64,000 nucleotides of DNA from Carposina sasakii (taxonomy: Eukaryota > Arthropoda > Insecta > Lepidoptera > Carposinidae). The position numbers were made by a program, and so were the translations under genes. Positions 10,478 through 20,918 of this stretch are shown piece by piece. Each line of letters starts with the position of its first letter. The stretch's first letter is position 1. Location of the stretch: positions 14,508,001-14,572,000 of the forward strand of contig CP053153.1 in assembly GCA_014607495.2 (NCBI GenBank). Direction: 5' to 3'. The notes under the pieces are model-generated. The model had not been told where the DNA came from. It searched no databases and was given only the letters and a program-made list of their open reading frames with translations.

Positions 10478-10806
10478 TCTATACATATAATAGAAATGTA
10501 ACGGATCGCTGTATGTACATAGAAGATATATGAGAAAAAATATTATAGGAGACCCTTGTCAACGCAATAGTACATAAAACAATGATTTTTGGAATTTTGT
10601 CTGTTTGTCGGTTTGTCTGTGCCTTTGTGCACGCTAATCTCAGAAACGGCTGAACCGATTTTGATGCAGTTTTCAGGAGTATATTGTGACAGGTCCCACT
10701 TCACATATAGGCTACTTTTTATCCCGGGAAAATCTTTTTATCCCGGATAATTTCGACATTTTGTGTTTTCTGTAGTCCACGCGGACGGTGTCGCGGGCAT
10801 CCACTA
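10478..10806 (+). mobile_element. Helitron-G copy
   Basis: It begins TCTATACATATAATAG and ends in a short hairpin (GGACG...CATCC region) followed by CACTA. It shares a 330-bp body with 14474-14814, including the CTGAACCGATTTTGATGCAG block. The final G of CTAG is lost. It encodes nothing and would depend on a Rep/helicase encoded elsewhere. Confidence 0.7.
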
Positions 10807-11443
10807 TTTTTTAATAATATTAAGTACATTTCCTAATGCTAATATACCTACCCGTGTTTATCCTACCAGTTATAAAAAGTTTAAAATACCTAAGCTTGTT
10901 TTGTTAAAAAATCGGATCGTAAAGGATAAAGAGCCCACGACTTTTCAAACCCGCGAACTGGCAAACCTATGTGTTTTGTTTGTCAGCTTATTGGTGGAAA
11001 AACTTCGCGGTTATTTGTCGCATTTGTTTTACAAGTGTGCCCCTGTTTATTGGGGTAATAAGGGGTTGATATAGCTTACATCGATTTTCTAGGTAAATAT
11101 TATTTAAAAATAATTTTACTGTCCACACCTATACTAGATAAGAAAAGTATAACAACTTTAATAGCTTATTATATTATATGAAACATTCCATTTGCATATT
11201 TTTTAAAATATTTTGGTACCTACTTTAATAGAATTTTGTTACCTTTCTAACTAACTACTGAAGTTGCCTATAACGGCCAGAAGTTGTGGTAAAATATTGT
11301 AATAATTTGATCCACTCCCTATTTACCAAAATAGTTTAATATCTAGTTGTATAAAATCTAGTTATAACATTAAATTATTATCCGCTATGGTGTAAGTAAC
11401 GCTACCTTTCGCTTAGTCTTGTAACAATTCTCAATGGTTGCTT
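10807..11443. other. Unassigned spacer
   Basis: No recognised repeat. An open frame continues from the Helitron end to 11074 but resembles no known protein and starts inside the mobile element. Confidence 0.35.
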
Positions 11444-11551
11444 GCGCCATCTAGTGAACTATAAGGAATACAGATTAGGAGCTTTTAAAAGCTCTTTACC
11501 TTGCAAGGTCCTCTGAGACCAATAGTTTCGCTACTACTCACTAGATGGCAG
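11444..11551. repeat. Inverted repeat ending in GCGCCATCTAGTGA / TCACTAGATGGCAG
   Basis: GCGCCATCTAGTGA at 11444-11457 is inverted at 11538-11551 with one change. A second small hairpin (GAGCTTTTAAAAGCTC) lies between them. It may be a small MITE. The arm also resembles the insect CTCF core (AGATGGCGC). Confidence 0.5.
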
Positions 11552-12555
11552 TGATAAAATATTTTTAGGCTCTACATAGATAGAGTTTCACGAGAAATAA
11601 ATTTTTACACACCGAAGTGCATAAGATCTGTTTAAAAGAAAGCAAACATAATATCGAAGTGGAACGAGTATGGGTTATTATTTGAAAATTGTGATAAAAA
11701 TTTTATTGTCTTCTCACGTGCATGGTTAGTTAAATAGATCTTTTATATCACACATTTGCTAAACTTGGCCATCGTATCTGCTATTTTTCCTCTCTAATTG
11801 GCACACATAATATTGATCACGACCAATCAGCAAAATAACTTATCCATAGGTTCCAGTATATTGTTAAACGTTGGAAATAATGTAAATTTGTTGATATTCA
11901 CGTGTACAATTATAATATTTAACGATTATAATATTGATCGTCAAATCGTTATACATAGGCCTCTCTAACTCTGTAGTAAGTAAGCAAAAATTGTGAAAAC
12001 ATGATAGACTATTACACCCATAAAGGACACGTAAATTATCCACCCAAAACCATTTTAACTCATTAATCGGTCGATAATAAAGAACCTATAATAATATTTA
12101 CTGAATCGCGCGAGGATTAACCTACAAGAATATTTTACACACGCCACAGAATAAAAACTACGAAATTAATAACAAAGATTCTAATGTGACTTAGAAACTA
12201 GCGCCACAAAGATAGGAAAAGTAAACATTGTTCCCTATAAAATATCTAATGCAAGTTCGGCTTCCGTATCCGCGTAATTCCGTCTTTGATCGCGTCTATT
12301 TAAATATAGAACGCGCGTTCTAGATTTTGGATACAGTCATAGACATTGTAGACGCGAGTCTATGCCCCAGTTTGTGTCTTTATGGGGTTATCAGTTTTCG
12401 TGGATTAAAAGTAAAATAGAGTTATTTGCCCTTTGATCCTAACTAAAGACATAAGCTTTGGTTTCTTAGGATAGCGGTACCGTTATCTAGCGGCCGTTCG
12501 TACGCTAACCAGTCCTCTTACGGTGCCGACATGTGAAATGTTCTTTCAAAACCGC
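11552..12555. other. Unassigned AT-rich spacer
   Basis: No supported gene or repeat family. ACTAGCGCCAC at about 12195 is a short motif also seen near 55678 and 60595. Confidence 0.35.
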
Positions 12556-12645
12556 TGTCTCGCAAGAAAAATCTATGAGATTTGACAGTTAGATAGCGTT
12601 ACGGAATACCGAGAGCACATCGAGAGGTTCGAGTTTGCCCCTCCG
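12556..12645 (+). repeat. Two-copy repeat (partner at 19650-19745)
   Basis: The blocks AAATCTATGAGATTTGACAG, AGCGTTACGGA and CGAGAGGTTCG recur in reverse orientation at 19650-19745 with moderate divergence. No ends or coding capacity were recognised. Confidence 0.55.
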
Positions 12646-12782
12646 TTAAACTACGTCATACGAGAAGTATGCTCAAACAATTAGCTCTAACTTCTTTGAC
12701 TTGGCAACTGACATTATTTTGCCGAGATTTGAACCACGGAATCATGATAATATTCGTTGATAGCAAGTAAATTCGTTCGTTC

Positions 12783-12960
12783 AGGGACAAGAGGGTCTTG
12801 GTGTTTTGTAGGCGATGGGCTGACCAACTGTCACTACTAACCGAACTTGTACATCTCAACTACATATACCCTAAAAATTGGTCAGAAGTGGCACCATGTG
12901 GTTCTATCGGCCCTTAGTGCTCCGCCTACCCCGTAAGGGATAAAGGCGTGATTATATGTA
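12783..12960 (+). mobile_element. Repeat-F, partial
   Basis: This copy lies opposite to the 10018 copy. It runs from GGGACAAGAGGGTCTTGGTG to AAGGGATAAAGGCGTGATTA and ATATGTA, so the presumed 3' tail is intact and the 5' part is missing. Confidence 0.75.
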
Positions 12961-13300
12961 TTTAAATTCGTTAATTGGTATTATAATAATATTTGAGGGC
13001 GATCCTATTACTATTTTGTCCTTAAAACAGTTCGGGGTAGGAATGAAAGCTCTCCCTCGCTCAATTTACAAACCGCCTACGTGACTGTTGTCATGCTGAA
13101 ACACACGAGTGAACTTCTAATGAAGTCGCTATTTTAATAAATTGGTGAGAGATATTTAATATTTTTTGTATGACTTGAAATTCAAACATCTATAATAGAG
13201 AGAGTTTTTCTACTATGATAGAATAGTACGCATCAATGTAGATTTTCCATTATATTCAGTTCCCGTGGGAATTTGGGAAAGTCCATTTTTAGTAGACATA

Positions 13301-13530
13301 AATAATAAATAAATATTCACACACTTCACAACACATTGGCCTAGTCCCACATTAAGGGCTTGTGTCGTGGTACTAAGCAACGGTATATCAATACATAGAT
13401 AAGTATAGAAACATTCATGAATCGGAAACAAACATCGATATTCATCATATCAATGTTTGCAGCTACCGGGATTCGAACCCAGGACCTATGGCGCCGCAGG
13501 GCCACTACCAACTACACCAATCGGCCGTCA
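13301..13530 (-). mobile_element. SINE-E, full length
   Basis: The minus strand reads box A (TAGTTGGTAGTGGCC), box B (GGTTCGAATCCCGG), the body, CTTAGTACCACGACACAAG, the GACTAGG block, and an AATATTTATTTATTATT-type tail. It is the most complete SINE-E copy, including the A/T-rich terminal repeat that the 6821 copy lacks. Confidence 0.8.
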
Positions 13531-13626
13531 AATGTGTCATAAAAGGAAGTTACGGTCTAAATATCACGTTTCTAACTTGAGTAAGTTTTCTACTTTTACT
13601 TCTCCATTCTCCTAATAACTATTTAT

Positions 13627-13830
13627 ACTAATATTATAAAGCTGAAGAGTTTGTTTGTTTGTTTGTTTGTTTGAACGCGCTAATCTCAGGAACTACTGGT
13701 CTGATTTGAAAAATTCTTTCAGTGTTAGATAGCCCATTTACCAAGGAAGGCTACAGTCTATACAACAACCTGCCCGGCTTCGCACGGGTACAACGCCCCC
13801 TCACGCGGACGAAGTCGTGGGCGGCTGCTA
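13627..13830 (+). mobile_element. G2 repeat, Helitron-like
   Basis: The element starts ACTAATATTATAAAGCTGAA, carries a (GTTT)n tract and GCTAATCTCAGGAACTACTG, and ends CACGCGGACGAAGTCGTGGG followed by CGGCTGCTA. The copy at 41246-41447 has the same layout and ends in CTAG, which suggests a Helitron relative of family G. Assignment by ends only. Confidence 0.55.
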
Positions 13831-14160
13831 TTATTGATAATCGTACAATGATCACTATCGCATTGCTACTGCATCGCAGGATACTAATTTAGCCTACTGA
13901 CATTGTGACTCTACACGTTAAAGTTAATATCGATCAATTTGAAAAACTGAGAGGACCACTACCTCTCGCTTCAATAGAAATGAGTCTGTCTGTTATATAT
14001 TTAATTAATAGATATTTATGTATGTTTATGTAGGTATATTTTATTAATTATATTGATTACATTAGGGTATCTATTTGTTAAATTCAAATTTTGTTATACA
14101 TATATTCTGTGTACACGCATATCTACCTTTTATATTTAATTATCACTTTCCCAGATGGTT

Positions 14161-14257
14161 TGCTGGAATAAATCTCTTTCAGAGATAAGCGCGCCTTTGT
14201 ACATTTTCTTTCATAATTTCTGTCTGTATGTAATTGTATGTGTACAATAAAGAATGA
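14161..14257 (+). mobile_element. LINE-L 3' UTR remnant
   Basis: GAGATAAGCGCGCCTTTGTA, TTTCTTTCATAATTTCTGTC and TGTGTACAATAAAGAATGAG match 4917-5040. It ends with a polyadenylation-like AATAAAG. Coding parts are absent. Confidence 0.55.
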
Positions 14258-14473
14258 GAATAAGGAAAACGAAATTTGATTGCAAAATTTGTATGTCATT
14301 AATGCAAAACAGTTTTCTATCCTAGACTCCTAGAGTATGTTATGTAAATAAATGATCTGAATCAGAATTTTCATAATTACCGTGAGTGTAGTTGCCTGTT
14401 ATCACTATTATGAGTTGTCAGATTTGAGTGTAGGAGGTAGAACATGGAGCCGGTGGACCAAATTTATTTAGAA

Positions 14474-14814
14474 CTAGTGGACGCCCGCGACTCCGTCCGC
14501 GTGGACTACAGAAGAAAGAAAATGTCGAAATTATCCGGGATAAAAACATTTATATAAAAAGTAGTTTATATGTTGAGTCACAATATATTCCTGAAAACTG
14601 CATCGAAATCGGTTCAGACGTTTCTGAGATTAGCGTGCACAAACGCACAGACAAACAGACAAACCGTCAAACAGACAAACCGACAAACAGACAAAAATTC
14701 CAAAAATCATCGTTTTGGGTTCTATTGCGTTTATAAAGGTCTCCAATAATATTATTTCTCATATATCTTCCATGTACATACAGCGATCTGTTACATTTTT
14801 ATTATATGTATAGA
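14474..14814 (-). mobile_element. Helitron-G, complete
   Basis: On the minus strand the element begins TCTATACATATAATA and ends CGTCCACTAG. It is preceded by A (complement of 14815) and followed by T (complement of 14473), i.e. inserted precisely between A and T. A short stem GGACG/CGTCC sits just before the ACTAG end. TC start, hairpin, CTAG end and an A/T target without duplication are Helitron hallmarks. At 341 bp it is non-autonomous. Confidence 0.85.
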
Positions 14815-16974
14815 TTTGAACTTCCAAATAAATATCGATTTATTCAACACTCACAGTTCTAACTACATCAAACTTTAATACCAAAGCCGATGATAATGAG
14901 ATATACAACAACATGAGCCATTTCCCCCAGATTAGGCTGACGTCCACCGGTGGGACGTGCGCGATAATAAGACGGTGGGACCACCGGCGCGCGCCGGCAA
15001 CGCTCTGTAATCCGAGCGCGGCCTGCCAGCACTTTATTGCTGTGCCCAATGTTGATTTATCGGGAATTAATTTTGCAGGTTTATTGCGATTTTTTACTTG
15101 AAAATTCTATCTTTACTTATTTGTCTTTAGGTACTTTAATGAGCGAGTCTACGGTTTTGCGGGTTGTTGGCATTTTTACTTGAAAATTTATCTTTGCTTA
15201 TTTTTTGAGCAAGTTTACAAATAAAAACGGCACGCACAGGCTCCGGCACACTAAAAAAGGTCCCATTCGATTTTTTTCCACTTTATTTCTCGCAGTGCTC
15301 CTCCAAAATTAAGTTGTTGCGTTCGCGGTTTTTTTTGCGTGATTTGCGTCGACGCGGCGGTCCGGTGGGGGAGAGTCAATCCCCGCGCGTTTGTTTACGT
15401 TATAATAACTGGACGCTTTTGGACCCAATTGGACTTTATTGAGGTTATTATACTAGACTGTGAGATAACTGCTCCTTTAGTAGCATTTGCAAGATAATTT
15501 GCTGATATATTAGGTCCTTACACTATGAAATTGGCGTTTTGTCGTACTGGCCTCTTTAATCTCAAATATCTCCTCTTTGATTGAGAATTCCAATTTTCCA
15601 GAAATTTATACAGCTATTTACTCATGCATTTGGGTTTCGAAAACCGTAATATTTGGTAGGTATATGGGTGCTCTTTTGGATATATTGTTGGCAATTCTTC
15701 CTTCGTGGTATGGATAGATGAAGAGACTGATAATACAATAACAAAAAGCGATAATGTTACAGAAGCTGTGAGAAAATACCAGTTTGGTCATCTGACATGA
15801 TTAATAAGAAGGATTCTTTTTATTTTATTAGGAAGCGCATAAATCATGAAATCTTCACATCACATCACAAACGCGCTAAATGATAGCTTCTTATTGGAGC
15901 AAATGTTTCGATTTCCAACTTCTATCGATGCGATCGAGAAATAATGTTAATTTGTCTAAGTCTTCAGTTGACCCTGATACTGATACCATCATATCTCTTA
16001 TGATTTAACTTTTATCAACATAGTCTATAAGAATATACCTAACTGTACTATTCATTATTCTAGCTATCAGCCGACATCGGAAAATTAAGAAATCACCAAA
16101 ATGTACGGCAAAAACGACGCAGGTGGCGAGTTTTGGGGTTCCGTGGTTAATGTATTGAAAACCTTTTCAGAATATATTCATTTCCAGTTTTCCTAGGCAA
16201 ACCAAGTATACTCTGATCTAAGCTCAGACTTTTCGTAAAAATTATCACTTATACCTCGAAATAAAGTTATAACATATCTATAGTAGGTATATTAGTAGTC
16301 TTATTATCTTCTCTGATGGCACAATGAGCTTATTTATTCTTCTCTTCTTGGTTTTTCATCGAAAGAGTATACGAAAGGTCTCCTTTTTTGCACTGTAAAA
16401 TGAAATCACTCACTCACATAGCATACCTACTCGTACTGTCTACTAAACTTATTTTAATTCAACACACGTTGTATCTCTTTCAGTACATTTTAAATGGGAT
16501 ATAATTTACATAATAATATCAATATCTGGTAGATTTATACGTACACGGCTGTGGTCTCGGAATAGAGTATTATAATATCAGAGATACCACACTCACAATA
16601 TCTGGTTGTTTTTTAATTGAATTTACCTACAGAACCCTCTTTACGACCGAGACATTCTCTTGACAGCTTTTAATGCCTTTCTCGTTTACCACAGCCCTGT
16701 CTGAATCTAATAAATCATTGCTATGCTTAATTATTTTGATTAAAACCGATACTGGTGAAATTGGTAGCTGGATAATTTGGACCACATTCCTTAAAGGTTT
16801 TATAATAAAAAGTTGGGTTTATGGCTTAGTTTAGGGTCCCTAAGGGTTTTCTGACCAGTAGTAAAGCCTACTATTTTGAAAGAATATGTTAAAAGAATAA
16901 GTATTTAGTCAAACAATTTGCCTTAGGACATTTTTTGCTTGAAGAGAAAATTATCTATATCTAGGCACATACTA
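14815..16974. other. Unassigned spacer with two GC-rich islands
   Basis: About 2.2 kb with no recognised mobile element. Segments 14930-15040 and 15290-15400 are GC- and CpG-richer than their surroundings and appear once. The 62-69 codon open frames there look like nothing known and are explained by the GC content. They could be upstream regulatory DNA. Confidence 0.35.
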
Positions 16975-17063
16975 TGGGCAGAACCCCCCTGTGGCAGTAG
17001 CCTTGTCCTGGGGGAGGCCTACGTCCAGCAGTGGACTGCAATAGGCTGAAGAAGAAGAAGAAA
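16975..17063 (+). mobile_element. SINE-A 3' fragment
   Basis: Only the last 90 bp remain: CCCCCCTGTGGCAGTAGCCT, then GGGGGAGGCCTACGTCCAGC, AGTGGACTGCAATAGGCTG and the (GAA)n terminal tract. Confidence 0.8.
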
Positions 17064-17118
17064 GGCACAGACTATTATATGTAGTTCCTATCTAGGCTTT
17101 CTTAGTTATTTTTATAAA

Positions 17119-17222
17119 AATCCGTCCATGAAATTAATTCATTGGTGACAGGCCCTTGACTGGAATCGAACCTACGTCAACCGACTAAAAGGCGCAGATC
17201 TTAACCATTGGGCTATCTATAA
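17119..17222 (-). mobile_element. SINE-J 5' fragment
   Basis: The minus strand carries the tRNA-like head ATAGCCCAATGGTTAAGATC and box B GGTTCGATTCC with GTCAAGGGCCTGTCACCAA, then TGAATTAATTTCATGGAC. It corresponds to the first third of the full copy at 29332-29680. Confidence 0.7.
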
Positions 17223-17269
17223 CTTAACACTGCACTACGGTAATATTATCAAAATTAATTATTGACATA

Positions 17270-18013
17270 CAGGGTATTTTTTCATGGCCACCCTGAACGT
17301 ACTATATATATCTAATAAAGTAAGTTTATGCCAAAAACATGCTGGGAAACGATGTAAATTTGTTTGAATAAAAAAAAAATTCTTGATCGGGCGAAATTTA
17401 CCTATACAGAATGTTTTTTTTGTGGCCACCTTTAACGAAGGGTACGTACTCTATACATCAAATGAAGTAAGTTTATGCCAAAAAAAATGCTGGGATTTTT
17501 TTTTTTTTTTTTTTAAATAATTCCTAGATCGTGCGAAATTTATAGTGTCTAGTGTTTATGTTACTTTTTTTATAGACAGATATTAATTATTTTTCGTGAA
17601 AAAATCCCGCTACGCGCGTCTATGTGCATTTATGCAGAAAAACGCAGTCTATTTACTCAACTTTGGACTCTAATATTTTGGAAACCAGACACTTCCCAGG
17701 TATGCTTCCATGGAGAAAAATGATCGTGATGATGAGGAGATTCCGTAGTTTTCGGGAACGTTGACGACCAAAAATCATCCTGTATAGTGTCCAGTGTTTA
17801 TGCTAGTTTTTTCATAGATATTTCTCGTGACAAAATCTTGCTACACGCGTCAATGTACATTTATACAGAAAAACGCAGTCTATTTACTCAACTTTGGACC
17901 CTAATATTTTGGAAACCAGACACTTCCCAGGTATGCTTCCATGGAGAAAAATGATCGTGATAATGAGGAGATTCCGTAGTTTTCGGGAACGTTGACGACC
18001 AAAAATCACTCTG
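17270..18013 (+). mobile_element. MITE-B nested inside another MITE-B
   Basis: An outer MITE-B (left part 17270-17404, right part 17785-18013) is split by a complete inner copy (17407-17782). The outer halves join in the order expected of one element. The inner copy begins CAGAATG and ends CATCCTG, with TATA on its left and TATA on its right. Inner and outer copies share long runs of identity. Orientation is the same for both. Confidence 0.9.
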
Positions 18014-18357
18014 AATAAAAAAAATTCCTTACAATCTTCATTATACTAGCAGCGAACCCGTGACTTTGGCCAGTTTCCGAGTGGGCAGGTATCAAAGCCG
18101 CCCGCGATGCAATACGTGTCGTTCACAAGGCCCTAAACTTACCTTTATTGGTTTTTTTGACCCTTTTTGTCAATTTCTTAGACCTTATGCATAATCTCGT
18201 TCAAGTATTCATTGTCACGTCCAGAATTTGTATGTTTTAGATGAGATTTCATTTCGATTGAGTTTTTAAGGGGTGCTATTGATATGGACTTTACTTGCAG
18301 TAGTCGCATTTTTATTACAGTTACGGCCGATTTAACTAATATTCAGATAGCCTATCT

Positions 18358-18402
18358 GAGATAAAGTTGGTGATGTCATTCTCTTAAACTTGATCAAGAT
18401 TT
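18358..18402 (+). repeat. Hairpin-H fragment
   Basis: GATAAAGTTGGTGATGTCAT, TCTCTTAAACTTGATCAAGAT is the left arm and loop of the short foldback repeat found complete at 29243-29318 and 44374-44450. The right arm is missing. Confidence 0.5.
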
Positions 18403-18588
18403 ATTTATTTATTTATTTTGACTATAAAAAAATACAATTAGGTGTCATAAAACTGAAAAGGTTTCACTGGGTGCCCTTTACGTAACTATCAGTTTATAGA
18501 TTACTCACTACATACCTTATGCATACCATAACTTTATCCTTCAGATTAGACTATCTTACCATTGGAATAATCAGGTCGTATAGCTTAA

Positions 18589-18716
18589 GAGCCCACGACG
18601 GCCAGATCTTCGTTATTTTATAAAATCTGTAAGGGTCGTTCTTATCTGTGTTGGAGACATACAAAGAGAAACTTTTAGCTTTTATAAAATAACGAAGGTC
18701 TGGCCGTCGTGGGCTC
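18589..18716. mobile_element. Foldback element with 37-nt arms
   Basis: Arms 18589-18625 and 18680-18716 are inverted copies matching at 36 of 37 positions (GAGCCCACGACGGCC outermost; ATTTTATAAAA innermost), with a 54-nt spacer. Long, nearly perfect arms with no coding are typical of a young foldback MITE. No clear target duplication was found. A transcript through it would form a strong hairpin. Confidence 0.75.
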
Positions 18717-18784
18717 CTGCTCTATTAGCTGAATTGCAACCATACGTTTAGGCTTTAAAGCGTCCCAACAAAATAAATATAAGA

Positions 18785-18840
18785 TACATACATGCACCCA
18801 AAATTATAACCCTCTTTCTGGCATAGTCAGTTAAAAGCGA
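18785..18840 (+). repeat. Repeat-K fragment
   Basis: CATACATGCACCC..ATTATAACCCTCTTTCTGGCATAGTCAGTTAAAA, written here in broken form, resembles 47003-47075. It is probably the terminal part of a dispersed retroelement; the class is unknown. Confidence 0.35.
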
Positions 18841-19115
18841 TGATCAACTCCAATAAGTACTAACATAAGTTTTTCACTATTACCCACAAAGGGGCAATTT
18901 AAAAAGCATTCCCACACTAAGCGGAGTCGAATCAGTCGCATCAGACGCATGTGTGTCTCAGGAGTCAGGAGGCTGCGACGGCTCGTCCCGTCCATTCGAT
19001 GCAAATTCTCACATCGCCTGCGTTTTGGTAGCTGGTCTAAGTTATGGACGGAAAGCGGCTGTTTATTAGTAAAGTACCTGTTCCAACTCTGTCAACACTA
19101 ATGCACCAAGCATCT

Positions 19116-19330
19116 ATTATGTGCATAGTTGGTAGTGAACCTGCCTGTCGGGCCATAGGTCCCGGGTTCCTATTCCGATGGGTGCGAATATTTTTATGAT
19201 GAATATGTATGTTTATTTCCGAATCATGGCTGTTTCTATAAATCCATGTATTTATACACTGTTGCTTAGTACCCACGACACAAGACCTTAAGGACCTTAC
19301 TGTGGGTCTTACATTGAGTGTCGTTCAATG
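19116..19330 (+). mobile_element. SINE-E, diverged
   Basis: It carries the head CATAGTTGGTAGTGAACCTG, box B-like GGGTTCCTATTCCG (degraded), the body, and CACGACACAAGACCTTAAGG. Box B substitutions suggest an old, inactive copy. Confidence 0.75.
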
Positions 19331-19649
19331 TGCAAATATTCACTTATTATCCTATCCGCCATAGCTTATAACTTGCTGCACCAACCAAAGAATGTTAGGA
19401 ATGCAATATTCGCTTCTACGGTGTAAGGAGCGACTTTAAAATAGCTATGTGAGCCAATGAGGGTTATGGCAGCGATTGTTTCGTATAGCACAAGCGACGT
19501 GCCGTGGCTTTGTTTACAGAGTAGTTGACATAGGTTGTAAAGTTACACACCCGTTAAACATGAGTTTCAACAGCCAAATGACTTGAATATCTGTCAAATT
19601 AAACATTTTTCTCAGATACTACATCTAACCCCGCTTGCTACTCGTAAGT
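19331..19649. other. Unassigned spacer
   Basis: Nothing was recognised between SINE-E and the two-copy repeat. Confidence 0.35.
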
Positions 19650-19745
19650 GCAGAGGGCTAAGCACGAACCTCTCGATAGTCCGTAACACTATCTATCGTC
19701 CAACTGTCAAATCTAATAGATTTTGCTAGCGAGTCGCTAGCGTTA
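19650..19745 (-). repeat. Two-copy repeat (partner at 12556-12645)
   Basis: It is the reverse of 12556-12645: CGAACCTCTCGATA, CCGTAACACTATC, AACTGTCAAATCTAATAGAT. Element ends are not defined. Confidence 0.55.
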
Positions 19746-19920
19746 ACGCCGCGTAAAAAGGTTGGTGCTTACCCCACAGTTCTGGCTACTCCATTCTTGA
19801 GAATATAACCGTGTATGTTATGCATGTATAGGTATATATAACTTGTTAAATTTTTAAATTATTATATTTTTAAGGCCCATAATTATGTAGAGATTACTTA
19901 GTTAAGAGGAATGTATGAGT

Positions 19921-19985
19921 ACGTACAAAATGGAGATATATAGTCTGTGCCAACCTCTAGTCTAGGACAGAAGCATGAAGTTTTG
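19921..19985 (+). repeat. Dispersed repeat end shared with 62640-62700
   Basis: The segment GTAC.AAATGGAGATATATAGTCTGTGCC recurs at 62638-62670, each followed by a related AGCATG block. No structure or class was recognised. Confidence 0.5.
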
Positions 19986-20158
19986 TATGGTACCTATGTA
20001 CATAGTAAATAATCACTTTAAAAAAACGGTGAACTTTAAGTTTCATAACGATGCATGCACTAGCCGAAGAGCGATGTCGTGTTAGTTAGCGAAACTACTG
20101 GTTTTATTATGTTTCTATACCACCTTCCATAGCAAGTGACATCTTGCCTCATCGCGAA

Positions 20159-20353
20159 CCGGCCCCTTTATTACCGAACTAGCAAAAGCAAAGCGATAGC
20201 GAAAATTGTGCAAAAATAGCTGATTGCTTGTCAAATTCGTATTACGTACAATGAATTTCAAAGGAACTTTGACATTTCAAGGCGAATATCGTATAATTTT
20301 CGCTATCGCTTTGCTTCGGCTTTGCCATTGCTTTTACGTAATTAGGGGGCCGG
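20159..20353. mobile_element. Foldback element with CCGGCCCC / GGGGGCCGG ends
   Basis: The arms pair CCGGCCCC with GGGGGCCGG at the ends. Inward, GCAAAAGCAAAGCGATAGCG, AAAATT (left) pairs with AATTTTCGCTATCGCTTTGC (right), separated from the ends by small mismatched blocks. About 195 bp, non-coding; no target duplication was seen. Interpreted as a foldback MITE. Confidence 0.65.
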
Positions 20354-20660
20354 CTGTTGTTTACGTCACGACTACTTAACTCAGATAATCTATTAGATAT
20401 AAAATGATTTGTTCTGAATTCCTGCCGATCACTGAAACTTGGATCTAAAACTCGGAGATGTATGACGATTTCTCGAAAATACTTCGGGAACGGGAAAAGT
20501 CTACGCGGACTAAAGCGTGGACAAATGAGATCATATAAGCACGTTTAGCATAGCGTCTGGCCCCGCTATATTAGTAAAAAAATCAGTGATATGTTTCTAG
20601 CTAGGTATCGTTTGAAAGAATTTATGATTTTTAATAATAAGTATATCAAAATAACACACA

Positions 20661-20918
20661 CACATACATATAATTACGCCTTTATCCCTTACGGGGTAGG
20701 CAGAGCACCAACCGATAGAACCACATGGTGCCACTTCTGACCAATTTTGAGGGTATAGTTGAGATGTACAAGTTCGGTTAGTAGTGACAGGTGGTCAGTC
20801 CATCGCCTACAAAACACCAATACTCTCTTGTCCCTTTACTGACTTATACAGTATGCCCGGGAAGAGAAGTAGCTGTAGTATTATACGTTTTTTTTTCACT
20901 CCCAGATCAGTATAGAAG
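20661..20918 (-). mobile_element. Repeat-F, full length
   Basis: This is nearly colinear with the 10018 copy, from ACATACATATAATTACGCCT to the TTTTTTTTTCACTCCCAGA block and CAGTATAGAAG. The main difference is a short deletion near GCACCAACCGATAG. Confidence 0.75.

Noticed and set aside
10763..11074. 103-codon open frame
   Set aside because: It starts inside a Helitron-G copy and has no recognisable domain.
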